The notes: a model not told the origin generated them from the sequence alone. 47,264 nucleotides of DNA from JAVBNW01 sp031551255 (GCA_031551255.1 JAVBNW010000005.1:1-47264), one strand, 5' to 3'; shown: positions 16,782 to 26,380, counted from the first letter of the stretch. Numbers and translations are program-made.

Positions 16782-17056
16782 ACGCAACACGAAATAAAAA
16801 GGTATTCTATGTGATATTTCAGTTCGCACCGATAGGCGCAATTGTCCTTGAAAGAGCCTTTGCTTTTTTTGACAACGGAACCTGTATCAGATTATGTCGA
16901 TAGAAAAGATAAAGCACGGCAGTAACCTCCTCATCGCCGCCATGCTAAAAAGGGAGCACTGAATAGAACCTCCAGCAACCCATCTTCCAGAAAGGATAAC
17001 GGCGGCTCTATTTAACATCATTTCATGAGAATGAAAGCATGGTGTCGCTTGCGCAA
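16782..17056. other. non-coding stretch between the ECF operon and the element remnant
   Basis: Only very short frames are present on either strand, including a 22-codon ATG frame on the plus strand near 16892 and a 15-codon ATG frame on the minus strand after a GGCGGCGATGAGGAGG stretch. Neither can be supported as a gene. The sequence has the feel of conserved backbone DNA of clostridial conjugative elements, but I cannot confirm this. Confidence 0.3.
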
Positions 17057-18535
17057 TCACATTTCTAGCAACCCGCTCAACTTGTTCGCCGATTCATCTG
17101 TCACCGAAAATTTCTCTTGGATTTTGCCGTCCGAGAGATACAAAATAGAGCTGCAATAATTCGCTAAAAATTCATAGTCATGAGAGATAACGAAAACCAT
17201 TTTACCTTCCTGCGAAAGCCTTTGCATAATGCCGCCCACGTTGCGCATATTGCCGCCATCCAGCCCACTTGTAGGTTCATCGAAGAAAAGGATTTCGGCA
17301 TTTGAAAGCATCGCCACGGCAATGCACAGACGTTGCTTCTGCCCGCCGGATAAAATCATCGGGTGGGATTTTTTGTAGGACAGAAGGCCTAAAGCGTCCA
17401 AGGCTGCATCAATTTTTTCGTCGGAAAGGCCTTTATTCGCAAACCGCAGCTCGTTTTTCACGCTGTTTGTAAAAAGCTGATAGTCCGCGTCCTGCATCAC
17501 GAAATAGCTTTTCGCGGGCCTGCTTTTTGGTGAAAGCTCAGCGCCATTCCACAAAATATTGCCGTTTTTCTCCTTGATAAGCCCGCAAAGCGTTTTCACC
17601 AGCGTTGTTTTGCCCACCCCATTGGAACCTATGATCCCGATAATTTCCCCCGGTGTCCAAGCTGCGTTAAATGAAAGCCCGGTCAGAATACTTTTTCCCG
17701 CCACATCGACTTTCAAATCGAAAACGGATAAAACCGGCTCACAGGTGTTTTCTATCGGCTGTCCGGCTCGGTTATCGTAGCAGGGATTATTCAAGCAAAA
17801 CAGGCGCAGGCCCAATTCCCACAAGGTCTCCCCGTGCATCGCCTTTGCCTGCGCAGGCGTCCACTCTTGGCCGATGCAGCCGTCCTTCATATATAAAACG
17901 CGGTCGCATAAATCCAGCAAATAGTGCAGGCGGTGTTCGGAAATGATGATGGTGTGGCCTTGGTTTTTGAGTGTACTCAACAAGTCCGCAAGCTGCCGTG
18001 TGGAGCGGTTGTCGAGATTGGCCGACGGCTCGTCCAAGACGAATATCTGCGGCCTCATCGCGTATGCGGAGGCCAGCGCGATTTTCTGTTTTTCCCCGCT
18101 GGACATTTCAAAAATGCTGCGGTCTTGCAGGCCGGACAGGCTCAATTCTGCAAAGGCATCCGCTGACCTTTTATTAATTTCATCCCTTGAAAGCCCCAGG
18201 TTTTCGCATCCAAAGGCGACCTCATCCGTGGTGTTTGTGGTGAAAAACTGGGAGCGCGGGTCTTGAAAAACCGAACCGATGGTTTTGGAGATTTCATACA
18301 TGGGCAGGCTGGTGGTCGCCACACCGCCGAGCCGCACTTCCCCTTGCAGATTGCCTTCATAAAAATGCGGCACAAGCCCGTTGATACAGCGCGTAAGCGT
18401 GGTTTTGCCACAGCCGCTCATCCCTGTGATGAGAACAAACTCGCCCTGCTTAATTTGCAGATGGATATTTTTCAGGGAATCTATCTCTGTATTTTCATAT
18501 TGGAAGGACACATTGTCCAGTTCAACCGCGTACAT
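17057..18535 (-). CDS. ECF transporter ATPase, two ATPase domains fused
   Basis: The 492-residue product carries two complete ABC ATPase domains. The first has Walker A GMSGCGKTT (residues 38-46), signature SSGEKQK and Walker B VLDEPSANLD. The second has Walker A GSNGVGKTT, signature LSGGQKQR and Walker B FFDEPTSGLD. This is the fused EcfA/EcfA' form that powers ECF-type vitamin or metal importers with EcfT. ATG 18535 is chosen because AAAGGAGGGG precedes it by 5 nt. It is the last gene of a five-gene minus-strand operon. Confidence 0.9.
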   Translation of the reverse strand: MYAVELDNVSFQYENTEIDSLKNIHLQIKQGEFVLITGMSGCGKTTLTRCINGLVPHFYEGNLQGEVRLGGVATTSLPMYEISKTIGSVFQDPRSQFFTTNTTDEVAFGCENLGLSRDEINKRSADAFAELSLSGLQDRSIFEMSSGEKQKIALASAYAMRPQIFVLDEPSANLDNRSTRQLADLLSTLKNQGHTIIISEHRLHYLLDLCDRVLYMKDGCIGQEWTPAQAKAMHGETLWELGLRLFCLNNPCYDNRAGQPIENTCEPVLSVFDLKVDVAGKSILTGLSFNAAWTPGEIIGIIGSNGVGKTTLVKTLCGLIKEKNGNILWNGAELSPKSRPAKSYFVMQDADYQLFTNSVKNELRFANKGLSDEKIDAALDALGLLSYKKSHPMILSGGQKQRLCIAVAMLSNAEILFFDEPTSGLDGGNMRNVGGIMQRLSQEGKMVFVISHDYEFLANYCSSILYLSDGKIQEKFSVTDESANKLSGLLEM

Positions 18536-18549
18536 TCGTGCCCCTCCTT

Positions 18550-19254
18550 TCAAAATGCGAGTTCGTACCAAAGCAGCGCGGTGGTGCTGATAAGCGCCAG
18601 CGCCATATAGATCACATCGGGCGGCGCGACACGCAATTCATGCCGCGAGGTGCGCGCGCCAGGGCGCTCGATCGCCCGCGTCACCGCGGAAGCGGACAGC
18701 TCGTCCGCCACCTTGATGCCACGCATCATGAAGGGCACCAGCACGCATTCACCCATCTCCAGCGGAGAGGTAAGGCAGTTTTTGAGCGTGATGGGTTTGC
18801 CGCGTAAACGCAGGGCGTCTTTGACGGCGCTCAGCTCAAAGCGCATGGTCGGCACAAAACGCAGCGCAACTGCAAGGCTCAGCACCAGGGATTTCGGAAA
18901 CCGCAGCTTTTCCAAGGCGGCGATCAGCTCGCTCACCGTTATGGTTTTGGTGAACAGTATGTAGATGCCCGCCGCCGGCGACATTTTGCGAAACAGCATC
19001 AAAAGAACCGAAACCGGGCCCAGCACCGCCCCTATGGGGGTGTTCTGTATCAGCAGCAGCAATGCGCTGACGACGGCAAAAAACGCGAGCAGGTTTACCG
19101 CCGAACGCCACACACCCAGATAGCACAGGAAAAGCGCGAGGCAAAGCATTTCCGCCGATATGCCGATGCCGGAGTTGATGAAAAAGACGCAAAACCCCGT
19201 CAGTAGAATTTGAAACAGCTTGACGCGGGGGTCGATCGCCCCTCTTGTCCTCAT
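18550..19254 (-). CDS. ECF transporter transmembrane component EcfT
   Basis: The 234-residue membrane protein has four or five hydrophobic segments in the N-terminal 120 residues, then the coupling region of the CbiQ/EcfT family: DALRLRGKPIT and the later SASAVTRAIERPGARTS, the Ala-x-x-x-Arg-Gly/Pro type motifs that contact the ATPases. One more hydrophobic helix ends the protein. Its ATG overlaps the stop of the S-component gene by 4 nt (ATGA), and 14 nt separate it from the ATPase gene. It links the S component to the fused ATPase. Confidence 0.88.
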   Translation of the reverse strand: MRTRGAIDPRVKLFQILLTGFCVFFINSGIGISAEMLCLALFLCYLGVWRSAVNLLAFFAVVSALLLLIQNTPIGAVLGPVSVLLMLFRKMSPAAGIYILFTKTITVSELIAALEKLRFPKSLVLSLAVALRFVPTMRFELSAVKDALRLRGKPITLKNCLTSPLEMGECVLVPFMMRGIKVADELSASAVTRAIERPGARTSRHELRVAPPDVIYMALALISTTALLWYELAF

Positions 19255-19871
19255 ACGATCCCGGCCTTTTCAAAGTGCTTTTTCATCATTTTTTTGCCGA
19301 TATGCGCGCCCAACAACGCAACGACGATGGTCACGGGAATGGCGACATAGGCAACCGGCGTATAGGCCACGGCAAGCAGTGACTGGATATAGGCCTCGTC
19401 AAACAACTCGGTTCCCTGCTTGGTGTAGGCGTCCAGCATAAAATACATGGGGGCGATGGTGCCGACATAATAGGCAACCACATACAGCAGATAGGAAACG
19501 CTGATCAGCTTAAAGTTTTGATACTTGCTTTTGGAGGCAATCAGCTCGCCCAAAAGCCCGGCCACCAGCATGAATACCAGTATGACGGGAGCGCCCATCA
19601 CGAGGAACAATAGCCCCACGATGGTACAGGGAAGAAGAATCGCGCCGATTTTATGTACCTTGGAAACAATCAGCATAAAAATGGGCGCGGCAAGGAGACT
19701 CATAATGGCGGGGGCATAGGCGTAAATGGTCGGCACAAGGCCAACAATGGCGCTGCTCGCCACACAGATGGCAAAGAGCACCGCGCTGAAAATACCGATT
19801 GTGGCAATATCCCTGGCCTTGAGGCCTTTTTTGACGGTTGTGATGTTGGCCGTTTCCTTCGTTTTGTTCAT
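19251..19871 (-). CDS. ECF transporter S component, MptD/Trep_Strep type
   Basis: The 206-residue protein has about five or six membrane helices and the opening KARDIATIGIFSAVLFAI..., typical of the MptD/Trep_Strep family of putative S components. This group is regularly found with EcfT, a fused ATPase and IrtAB/YbtPQ-like ABC proteins in Firmicutes; its substrate is not firmly known. ATG 19871 follows AAAGAAGGAG by 9 nt. A longer frame upstream lacks a ribosome binding site. The gene order and overlaps show one transcript with EcfT and the ATPase. Confidence 0.85.
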   Translation of the reverse strand: MNKTKETANITTVKKGLKARDIATIGIFSAVLFAICVASSAIVGLVPTIYAYAPAIMSLLAAPIFMLIVSKVHKIGAILLPCTIVGLLFLVMGAPVILVFMLVAGLLGELIASKSKYQNFKLISVSYLLYVVAYYVGTIAPMYFMLDAYTKQGTELFDEAYIQSLLAVAYTPVAYVAIPVTIVVALLGAHIGKKMMKKHFEKAGIV

Positions 19872-19887
19872 TTTCTTCGCTCCTTCT

Positions 19888-21618
19888 TTATATTTTCCAG
19901 CCGAGGCTTTCAGTCTGGATGCGGTACAGATTTTCATAAACGCCGTGGTTTTTCAGAAGCTCCTCGTGCGTGCCCTCCTCAGCCACCCTGCCGTTTTCCA
20001 TCACGACAATGTGGTCGGCCCCTGAAATAGTACGCAGACGGTGGGCGATCACGATGACGGTTTTCCCGCGCACCAGCCGCGACAGGGCCTCCTGTATCTC
20101 CTGCTCGTTCTCGGGGTCGAGAGAGGCGGTGGCCTCGTCCAGCAGTACGATCGGCGCGTCCTTGAGCAGCGCGCGGGCGATGGAGATGCGCTGCCGTTCG
20201 CCGCCGGACAGGGTGCAGCCGTTTTCACCGGTCATGGTATCGTAACCGTCCGGCAGCTTCATAATGAAGTCGTGGCAATTCGCCTGCCTTGCCGCCTGTT
20301 CCACCTCCTCGCGGGTAGCGCCGTGTTTGCCGATGGCGATGTTATTCAGCAGCGTGTCGTTGAACAAAACCACGTCCTGAAACACAAAGGATATGGAGGA
20401 CAGCAGCTTTTCGGGGTCGATTTTCTTCACATCCTCGCCGCCGATGGTCACGCGCCCTTTTTGCACATCCCAGAAACGGGCGGCCAGCTTGGCCAGCGTG
20501 CTTTTGCCGCTGCCGGACGGGCCCACCAGCGCTGTAATTTGCCCCTGAGGCGCGGTAAAGGAAACATCTCGCAGAACGTCCTCATTGCCGTAGGAGAAGC
20601 TAACATTTTCAAACGCTATGGTAAAATCATCAAACACAACGTCGGTTCTCCCTTCCATTGGCGCTTCGTTATAAACCGATTGCAGCCGCCTGATTGAAAG
20701 TATTCCGTAAATGAAGTCCGGCCACATGCCCAGCGGCCCCGAAAGGCTGGAATACACACGGTTTGAAAACAGCAGGAATACGAGAAAATAGATGGCATCC
20801 ATCCTTCCGTTGTTCAGCATTGACAGGCCTGTATAAATGGTGATGGGCAGCCCCAGCCGCAGAAGCACCATCGCCACCGTGCTTAGGGAGCCGTTAATGG
20901 ATTCGTTGCGGAAGCTGGCTCGGCGCAGCCGCTCGTATGCGCTTTGCAGGCTGACGAACTTATCGCCGCCAAGCCCGAATGCCTTGATGACCTTGATTCC
21001 CTCCAGACATTCCTGCATCTGCTCCGAGGCCTCCAGCTTGCTCGCAAGCTGCTCGCCCCCGATGCGGTCGTGCAGCGCACGGCAAAGCAGCAGCAGGCCA
21101 AACGCAAGCGGAACTGAAACAAACACCGCCAGCCCCATCTGCCAGTTGACGATGGTTAAAAGCGCGCAGGTGATCACGACGGTGATCAGCGTGCCGAGCA
21201 TCTGCGGAAAAATAGAGGAAAAGCCCTGCTCCATCGTGCCGCAGTCGGTCATCATATTCACGGTGATTTCCGTGAGGTCTTTTTTGCCGAAGAAGCTCAT
21301 GGGCAGCTTGCGCAGATGCTCCGCAAGGCCGGTTCGGCGCTCGGCGGAGGTGTCGTAGGCGACAACGAAGGTTTTGCCGTATTCATACCGCTGGGCAAGA
21401 AACACCAGCAGGGCGACGACGACACTTGCGCCAACCAGCATCCACATCCGGCCCCACTGGATTTCGCCGCCGAAAAACGGCTGCAAAATCTCGGTGAACG
21501 CTGCGATGAGCAAAAAAGCGGGAAGCGACAGGCTGAGCTGTCCGATTACGGATGAAAAAATGGAGCCTCGCAGATTTTTCGCTTCGCTATCCGATAGATA
21601 AAGCATTTTCTTTAACAT
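19888..21618 (-). CDS. ABC ATPase-permease, IrtB/YbtQ-like
   Basis: The 576-residue half-transporter has a six-helix membrane domain followed by an ATPase domain with Walker A GPSGSGKST, signature LSGGERQR, Walker B VLLDEATAS, a standard D-loop LDPENEQ and the switch His in VIAHR. ATG 21618 is chosen because AAGGGGGG lies 8 nt upstream; earlier in-frame ATGs overlap the previous gene. Exporter-fold pairs of this kind (IrtAB, YbtPQ) import iron-loaded metallophores although their fold is that of exporters. It pairs with the next gene upstream. Confidence 0.88.
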   Translation of the reverse strand: MLKKMLYLSDSEAKNLRGSIFSSVIGQLSLSLPAFLLIAAFTEILQPFFGGEIQWGRMWMLVGASVVVALLVFLAQRYEYGKTFVVAYDTSAERRTGLAEHLRKLPMSFFGKKDLTEITVNMMTDCGTMEQGFSSIFPQMLGTLITVVITCALLTIVNWQMGLAVFVSVPLAFGLLLLCRALHDRIGGEQLASKLEASEQMQECLEGIKVIKAFGLGGDKFVSLQSAYERLRRASFRNESINGSLSTVAMVLLRLGLPITIYTGLSMLNNGRMDAIYFLVFLLFSNRVYSSLSGPLGMWPDFIYGILSIRRLQSVYNEAPMEGRTDVVFDDFTIAFENVSFSYGNEDVLRDVSFTAPQGQITALVGPSGSGKSTLAKLAARFWDVQKGRVTIGGEDVKKIDPEKLLSSISFVFQDVVLFNDTLLNNIAIGKHGATREEVEQAARQANCHDFIMKLPDGYDTMTGENGCTLSGGERQRISIARALLKDAPIVLLDEATASLDPENEQEIQEALSRLVRGKTVIVIAHRLRTISGADHIVVMENGRVAEEGTHEELLKNHGVYENLYRIQTESLGWKI

Positions 21619-21632
21619 TTCTGATGCCCCCC

Positions 21633-23426
21633 TTATGCCAGTTTCCATGTGAGCGCGCCCGAATAGGCGTCCCACATGTGTTTGTACCGGCCGCCCTGTG
21701 TAAGCAAGGTTTCATGCACGCCCTGCTCCATAATGCGGCCATCCTCCACCACCAGGATTTTATCCGCGTTCTGAATGGTGGAAAGACGATGGGCAATCAC
21801 GATGACCGTCTTGTCTTTCATCAGCTTTTCAAGCGCTTGCTGTATCTTTTGCTCGTTTTCGGGATCGGCGAAGGAAGTCGCTTCGTCCAGAACGACGATG
21901 GGCGCGTCCTTCAAAATGGCCCGCGCGATGACCACGCGCTGCTGTTCCCCGCCCGACAAATACGCGCCCTTGCTGCCCAGTATGGTGTGGTAACCGTTCG
22001 GCAAACGCTCGATGAACTCATGGCATTGCGCCGCCTTTGCCGCCGCGATGGCCTCCTCGTCGCTGGCGTTGCCGCAGCCGATTTTGATATTTTCCATCAC
22101 GCTCTTGTGGAACAGAAACACATCCTGAAACACAAAGCTGATTTGCTGCATCAGCGCGTCGTTATTGACAGTCGTAATATCCTGCCCGCCGATGCAGATA
22201 CGCCCGCTCCCCACATCCCAAAAGCGGGGAATGAGCTGGGCAATGGTCGTCTTGCCGCTGCCGGACGGCCCCACAAGCGCCGTTATCTCACCCTCGGCGG
22301 CGGTGAAGGAAACGTCGTGCAAAACGCCCTCTTTGTCGTTTTCGTTATATGAAAAGCACACGTCTTCAAAGCTGACGGCGCTGCCGCTAAAGGCGGTGAC
22401 GTTGCCGGCAGTCTCCTGTGTGGGCATGGAAAAGATTTCCGCCAGCCGCCCCACGCTCACCATCACCATGGTACCCTGCGTGAAAACATACATCAGCTTG
22501 TTGATAGGCCCCGCGATGCCCATGCTCAAAATGAGGTAGAACAAAAACGTGACCGCAAAGGCCTGATAATCAGCCGCCGCTGTGCCAATCAAGATACCAA
22601 CGGGCAGGAGAAACAGAAAGACCGAGTTGATGAGCAGGATAAAGAAGCAATAGGAATTGCGCGCCGCGTAAGTATAGAGGATGGCGCACTCTTTGTATTT
22701 TTGGATGACCTCATGGAAGCGACGGAAGGAAAACGCCGTCTGGTTGAACGCCTTCACCACCGAAATGCCGCGCACATATTCCACCGCAGAGTTGTTCATT
22801 TCCTCCTGATAGTTTTGCAGCTTTTCCATATACTCTTTTGTTTTGGGATTGGAAAGGCTGGAGCCAAGGGCAATGAAACTGAGGATGATTGGCACAAGGC
22901 AGGCGAGGCCCATGCGCCAGTCGAAGGCGAACAGGATAACAAACATCACAACCGGCGCGGCCAGCGAGCCGACCATATCCGGCAGCTGGTGCGCCACAAA
23001 CTGTTCCACCTTTTCGGTGTTTTCGTCCATCAGGCGGCGCAGCTTGCCGGTGGAGTTTGCGGTGTGAAAGCCCATCGGCAAAAGGGAGATGTGGCGCGCA
23101 AAGTTCATGCGCAGCGCATACACGATGTTAAACGCCGATGCGTGAGCCAGCAACGATGACAGAAACGTGAACACCAGACTGCCTACCGCGCCGCCGAACG
23201 CAAGCCAGACATACCCGATGCTGTTTTGCAGGCTCCCGGACACGATCAGCTCCCGCACGATGTAGTAGATGCAGACGTAGGGAACAAACGACAGCGCCGC
23301 GCTGATCACCGACAGGATACAACTGATTACCAGATTGATTTTCTTCTTCCCCGCCAGACTGAGAATCCATCCAAGGCCATACGGATTTTTTTCCCTGTCC
23401 TTTTGCGGGCGGTTCTTTTCTTTCAC
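21633..23426 (-). CDS. ABC ATPase-permease, IrtA/YbtP-like
   Basis: The 597-residue half-transporter has an N-terminal six-helix membrane domain and a C-terminal ATPase: Walker A GPSGSGKTT, signature LSGGEQQR, Walker B VVLDEATSFADPENEQ and switch His in VIAHR. The FADPENE D-loop, instead of the usual LDPENE, is typical of the IrtA/YbtP side of these heterodimers. It is the first gene of the operon, read from the divergent promoter that also serves the AraC-type regulator. The protein probably forms a heterodimer with the IrtB-like gene 14 bp downstream. Import of a metal-metallophore complex is inference from family and neighbours. Confidence 0.9.
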   Translation of the reverse strand: MKEKNRPQKDREKNPYGLGWILSLAGKKKINLVISCILSVISAALSFVPYVCIYYIVRELIVSGSLQNSIGYVWLAFGGAVGSLVFTFLSSLLAHASAFNIVYALRMNFARHISLLPMGFHTANSTGKLRRLMDENTEKVEQFVAHQLPDMVGSLAAPVVMFVILFAFDWRMGLACLVPIILSFIALGSSLSNPKTKEYMEKLQNYQEEMNNSAVEYVRGISVVKAFNQTAFSFRRFHEVIQKYKECAILYTYAARNSYCFFILLINSVFLFLLPVGILIGTAAADYQAFAVTFLFYLILSMGIAGPINKLMYVFTQGTMVMVSVGRLAEIFSMPTQETAGNVTAFSGSAVSFEDVCFSYNENDKEGVLHDVSFTAAEGEITALVGPSGSGKTTIAQLIPRFWDVGSGRICIGGQDITTVNNDALMQQISFVFQDVFLFHKSVMENIKIGCGNASDEEAIAAAKAAQCHEFIERLPNGYHTILGSKGAYLSGGEQQRVVIARAILKDAPIVVLDEATSFADPENEQKIQQALEKLMKDKTVIVIAHRLSTIQNADKILVVEDGRIMEQGVHETLLTQGGRYKHMWDAYSGALTWKLA

Positions 23427-23487
23427 GGGAAGACCTCCTTTTCACTGGTTAAGATTGAAAAAAAGAGCGAAATGAGATATAGTATAA

Positions 23488-23503
23488 GTTAGTAGTAACT
23501 AAC
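23488..23503. promoter_or_regulatory. GTTAG-N6-CTAAC operator in the divergent ABC/AraC promoter
   Basis: GTTAGTAGTAACTAAC matches the palindrome at the copZ promoter. It lies between the ABC operon (-) and the AraC-type regulator gene (+). On the minus strand it falls between a TTGCAA -35-like and a TATACT -10-like box; on the plus strand it lies upstream of TATAAA at 23513. A repressor here could control both directions. Confidence 0.7.
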
Positions 23504-23612
23504 TATTGCAAGTATAAAACGGGAATCGGCAGAGTGGAAGTGGTTTCGGGCGCTTGCTCCCTGTACCTCGCAAAAGGCTCCGTCCACTTCCATTTTTGAT
23601 AGGGGAATGAAC

Positions 23613-24575
23613 ATGATAACCGGTCTTAAGGCATACGAAGCGCACCTTACAAGCTCTATGCAAATGCAAAAAAAGATACAGGACTGCAGCGTCCGGTATC
23701 TTTTCAATAAAAAAATGGGCAATGGGTATACCGAGGTTTTTAAGGTTCGGGAGGAGTTCCAGATTTGGATTACCGACGCCACTTTCCATGAAAGTGTTAA
23801 ACTGACATACGCGAATGGCGACGATGCGTATATAGGCATCTCCTATGTGGAAAGAAAGGACGATGAGAAGCACACTCCGATAGAAAATGCGCTTGACGTG
23901 ACCGCAAAGGACAGCCAGCGCATTTCTTATCCCACCGATGAGGTGATTGTGGGCGTTTGCCCCGCCAATGTAAATGTAAAGGCGGTAAACGTGTATCTGC
24001 ACACCAGCTTTTTTGAAAATCGGCTGCCCAAGCCCGCCGTGGTTTTTGAGGTACTGAAAATCATCCAGAGCATCGACCCCGCCTTTTTTCTGCACAACCT
24101 GAACCCTGTTTTGTCGCAAATGCTGTACTGCCCGTTTCAAGGGGGAAGCCAGTTTTTGTTTTTGCAGGGCAAGGTATTTGAGATCGCGGCGCATCTGGTG
24201 CGGTTGTATCAGCAGGAGGATGTAGATGAAAAGATATTTTTAAGCGGCTATGACGAAGAGCATTTGTGTGAAATCCCGAACATTCTGCTCGGTAACATTG
24301 CCGACCCGCCGTCCATCGGCGCGCTTGCCCGGATGCTTGCCATAAATGAATACAAGCTGAAGGCAGGATTCAAGCAGCTTTACGGAGCCACGATTTACGA
24401 GTATTTGCGAAAGCTGCGCATAGAAAAAGCGCTGTCGCTTTTGTCGGGGGATTTGAGCATAGGCGAAATCGCGGCCCAGCTTGGCTACAAAAGCCAGCGC
24501 GGGTTTACCGATTCCTTCGCGGAGTATTGCGGCATGACGCCCAGCAAGTGGAAACGGGCGAATAAGCGGGTGTAG
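23613..24575 (+). CDS. AraC-type regulator, PchR/YbtA-like
   Basis: The 320-residue protein has a ligand-sensing N-terminal part and a C-terminal AraC HTH pair at about residues 220-318, with the PchR-type pattern: IGALARMLAINEYKLKAGFKQLYGATIYEYLRKLRIEKA, then IGEIAAQLGYKSQRGFTDSFAEYCGMTPSKW. In Pseudomonas and Yersinia such regulators activate metallophore uptake when the iron-metallophore is present. ATG 23613 is chosen because AGGGG lies 7 nt upstream; ATG 23607 is too close. It is transcribed divergently from the ABC/ECF operon, its likely target. Confidence 0.9.
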   Translation: MITGLKAYEAHLTSSMQMQKKIQDCSVRYLFNKKMGNGYTEVFKVREEFQIWITDATFHESVKLTYANGDDAYIGISYVERKDDEKHTPIENALDVTAKDSQRISYPTDEVIVGVCPANVNVKAVNVYLHTSFFENRLPKPAVVFEVLKIIQSIDPAFFLHNLNPVLSQMLYCPFQGGSQFLFLQGKVFEIAAHLVRLYQQEDVDEKIFLSGYDEEHLCEIPNILLGNIADPPSIGALARMLAINEYKLKAGFKQLYGATIYEYLRKLRIEKALSLLSGDLSIGEIAAQLGYKSQRGFTDSFAEYCGMTPSKWKRANKRV

Positions 24576-24646
24576 AGAGTTTGGGCGAGTATTAAGCGAA
24601 AGATTTTGTCATATCAATTGCAAACACAAATACGCGAAAAAATAAC

Positions 24647-24676
24647 AAAGCCTGTGAGCGTTTTCTCACAGGCTTT
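24647..24676. terminator. perfect 12-bp terminator hairpin
   Basis: AAAGCCTGTGAG pairs perfectly with CTCACAGGCTTT around a 6-nt loop. It lies between the AraC gene (+) and the convergent VOC gene (-), and can serve both. Confidence 0.8.
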
Positions 24677-24705
24677 CGTGGTTGTATCGCAATATAAATT
24701 ACCGT

Positions 24706-25566
24706 TTAATTGGCTTTGGTGTGCAGCCAAAGTTCAGCTCTGCCCAGCAGATGGCCGCAATCCAGTCTTTTCTTGCCTGGTTTTTCGCAGGATAATACCA
24801 ACTTGCGGATGCAGTCCGTACTGCCCTCTGTCAGAAAGAGAGATGTCCTCCCCAGCGAGAAACAGCTTTGCCTGGCTTCACCGTCCTCGGCAACCTGTGG
24901 CACCTGCCCGAGCAGTTTTTGGTAGAATCCATAGCTGTATTCCCAATCCTTTGCATAGAACCACAGTTCTGAAATGCCGATCGCTCCATTTACATGAGTT
25001 GTCATTGCCTCCGTTGGAATGCGCGGCGGCGAAAACGGACTCATATAAAAGGGGAAGCGGGCGTCGCCGGGATGGTAAATGCTCCAAGTCCGGCGCACGC
25101 CTTCGGTATCCACGTGCCACTTCTTTTGCGGGCCGTGTACAGGCAGCCCGTTTTGCTTAAGCATCTCCAAATTGTGCGCAAAGGCGGCATCGCCGTTGCT
25201 GTCCAGTGCATAATCGGAAAATCCCTCCGGCCCGGCAAGGTACTTCCGATAGCGCCCGGCAGAAGGAACGCCCATTTTTGTTATGATACCAAGCGCCGCC
25301 TTGGCGACCACCATTTTAGCTGGGCTCATATTCATGCAGTATAACTCGATAAAACTGTCGTCGCGCAGATATACCATTGCGTTAACCGATTTTTTAGGAT
25401 CTGACGGCAAAGTAACGGTAAACCCCATCTGTTCAAAATCAGATTTGGCCGCTCTTAAATCGGAAACCTTGATGAGCACGTGGCCTATCTTAAGCGATAT
25501 TTCTTGTAAGGACTCTGTCGTCATTCCTTGCACCAGCCTTCTGGATAACTCCATCATGAACGGCAT
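24706..25566 (-). CDS. VOC/glyoxalase-like protein
   Basis: The product is up to 286 residues. A glyoxalase-like domain is visible: IGHVLIKVSDLRAAKSDFEQMGFTV at the start, a central SYGFYQKLLGQ segment, and a second VOC-like half near the C-terminus. The layout fits the larger glyoxalase-like (Glyoxalase_3 type) family. No strong ribosome binding site marks the start; ATG 25566, 25554 and the later MTTES codon are all possible. It follows the lipoprotein gene by 13 bp and belongs to the same transcript. Its job beside a metal-regulated lipoprotein is unknown. Confidence 0.72.
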   Translation of the reverse strand: MPFMMELSRRLVQGMTTESLQEISLKIGHVLIKVSDLRAAKSDFEQMGFTVTLPSDPKKSVNAMVYLRDDSFIELYCMNMSPAKMVVAKAALGIITKMGVPSAGRYRKYLAGPEGFSDYALDSNGDAAFAHNLEMLKQNGLPVHGPQKKWHVDTEGVRRTWSIYHPGDARFPFYMSPFSPPRIPTEAMTTHVNGAIGISELWFYAKDWEYSYGFYQKLLGQVPQVAEDGEARQSCFSLGRTSLFLTEGSTDCIRKLVLSCEKPGKKRLDCGHLLGRAELWLHTKAN

Positions 25567-25579
25567 TACATGATCAGTT

Positions 25580-26380
25580 TTAGTCTATCATCGTAAACGT
25601 GACGGGCACACCGCCGGTGAACCCATTCACCGTGAGCGAATTGTCATCATTTTGTGTGAATTGGAGCTGCTTGATTTCTCCGCCCTCTTCCGTTGCTGTA
25701 AGCATGATTATTTTATCGTCAAAAACCAACCAGGAAAAGGTATAGGGAGCGTCCTCGGTATCGAAACCAAGCGCTTCGCCCATGCCTAAAAAGCTGATGA
25801 CAACCGTCCCATTGCGGTTAAATTCAAATTCCGCCGGATATGAGATGTTGAGAGGATCTGTACCCTCCGGTATGTTCGCAGACCATTTATGTCCGATTAA
25901 AATACTATCCGGCAAATTCAACGGCTGATTTTCCGTTGATTCAGCCTTTCCTACCCTGTAAATGTTAAGGGTTTCGCCAAGGACTGGCTGCCCCATTTCA
26001 TCCAATGTAAACGCGGTCAAAGCGATTGTATCATTATCAACCACGTTAAACTGATTGCTTTGAATCAGCCCGGAATCAAAATAAAAGAGTATAGCCTGGT
26101 CAAAGATAAGGTAACTTCCACTGCCGTTCTTTTTTCCTTCAGACAAACCTTCCATTACATATTCAAAAGAACCGTCCGTTTTGCCTGTAAACGTGAGTTC
26201 CGTTCCGTCTGCGGCTTTGTCGGATTTCCACTCTCCAATAAACGGATTGCTTACTTCCGCAAGCCAATCCGGATTCGTGCCTGCGCTGCCGCTATCGCCG
26301 CATGCGACAAGAACACTGCATAACAGCATCAAAATCAGAATGAGCGAAAGTGGTCTTTTCAATGCGAATTGTTTTTTCAT
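25580..26380 (-). CDS. lipoprotein in the metal-uptake island
   Basis: The 266-residue protein starts with a lipoprotein signal peptide and lipobox LVAC, then a Ser/Gly-rich stretch. The mature part contains two similar beta-rich units (PFIGEWKSDKAADGTELTFTG... and ...LIGHKWSANIPEG...FEFNRNGTVVISFLG), probably small lipocalin-like barrels of the kind common in clostridial lipoproteins. AAAGGAG precedes the ATG. Its promoter carries the shared GTTAG-N6-CTAAC palindrome, so it probably responds to the same signal as the uptake system. It might capture the metallophore, but no motif proves it. Confidence 0.75.
   Translation of the reverse strand: MKKQFALKRPLSLILILMLLCSVLVACGDSGSAGTNPDWLAEVSNPFIGEWKSDKAADGTELTFTGKTDGSFEYVMEGLSEGKKNGSGSYLIFDQAILFYFDSGLIQSNQFNVVDNDTIALTAFTLDEMGQPVLGETLNIYRVGKAESTENQPLNLPDSILIGHKWSANIPEGTDPLNISYPAEFEFNRNGTVVISFLGMGEALGFDTEDAPYTFSWLVFDDKIIMLTATEEGGEIKQLQFTQNDDNSLTVNGFTGGVPVTFTMID

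Noticed and set aside
17057..18535. ECF ATPase as two separate genes
   Set aside because: One frame runs through both domains without a stop or internal ribosome binding site.
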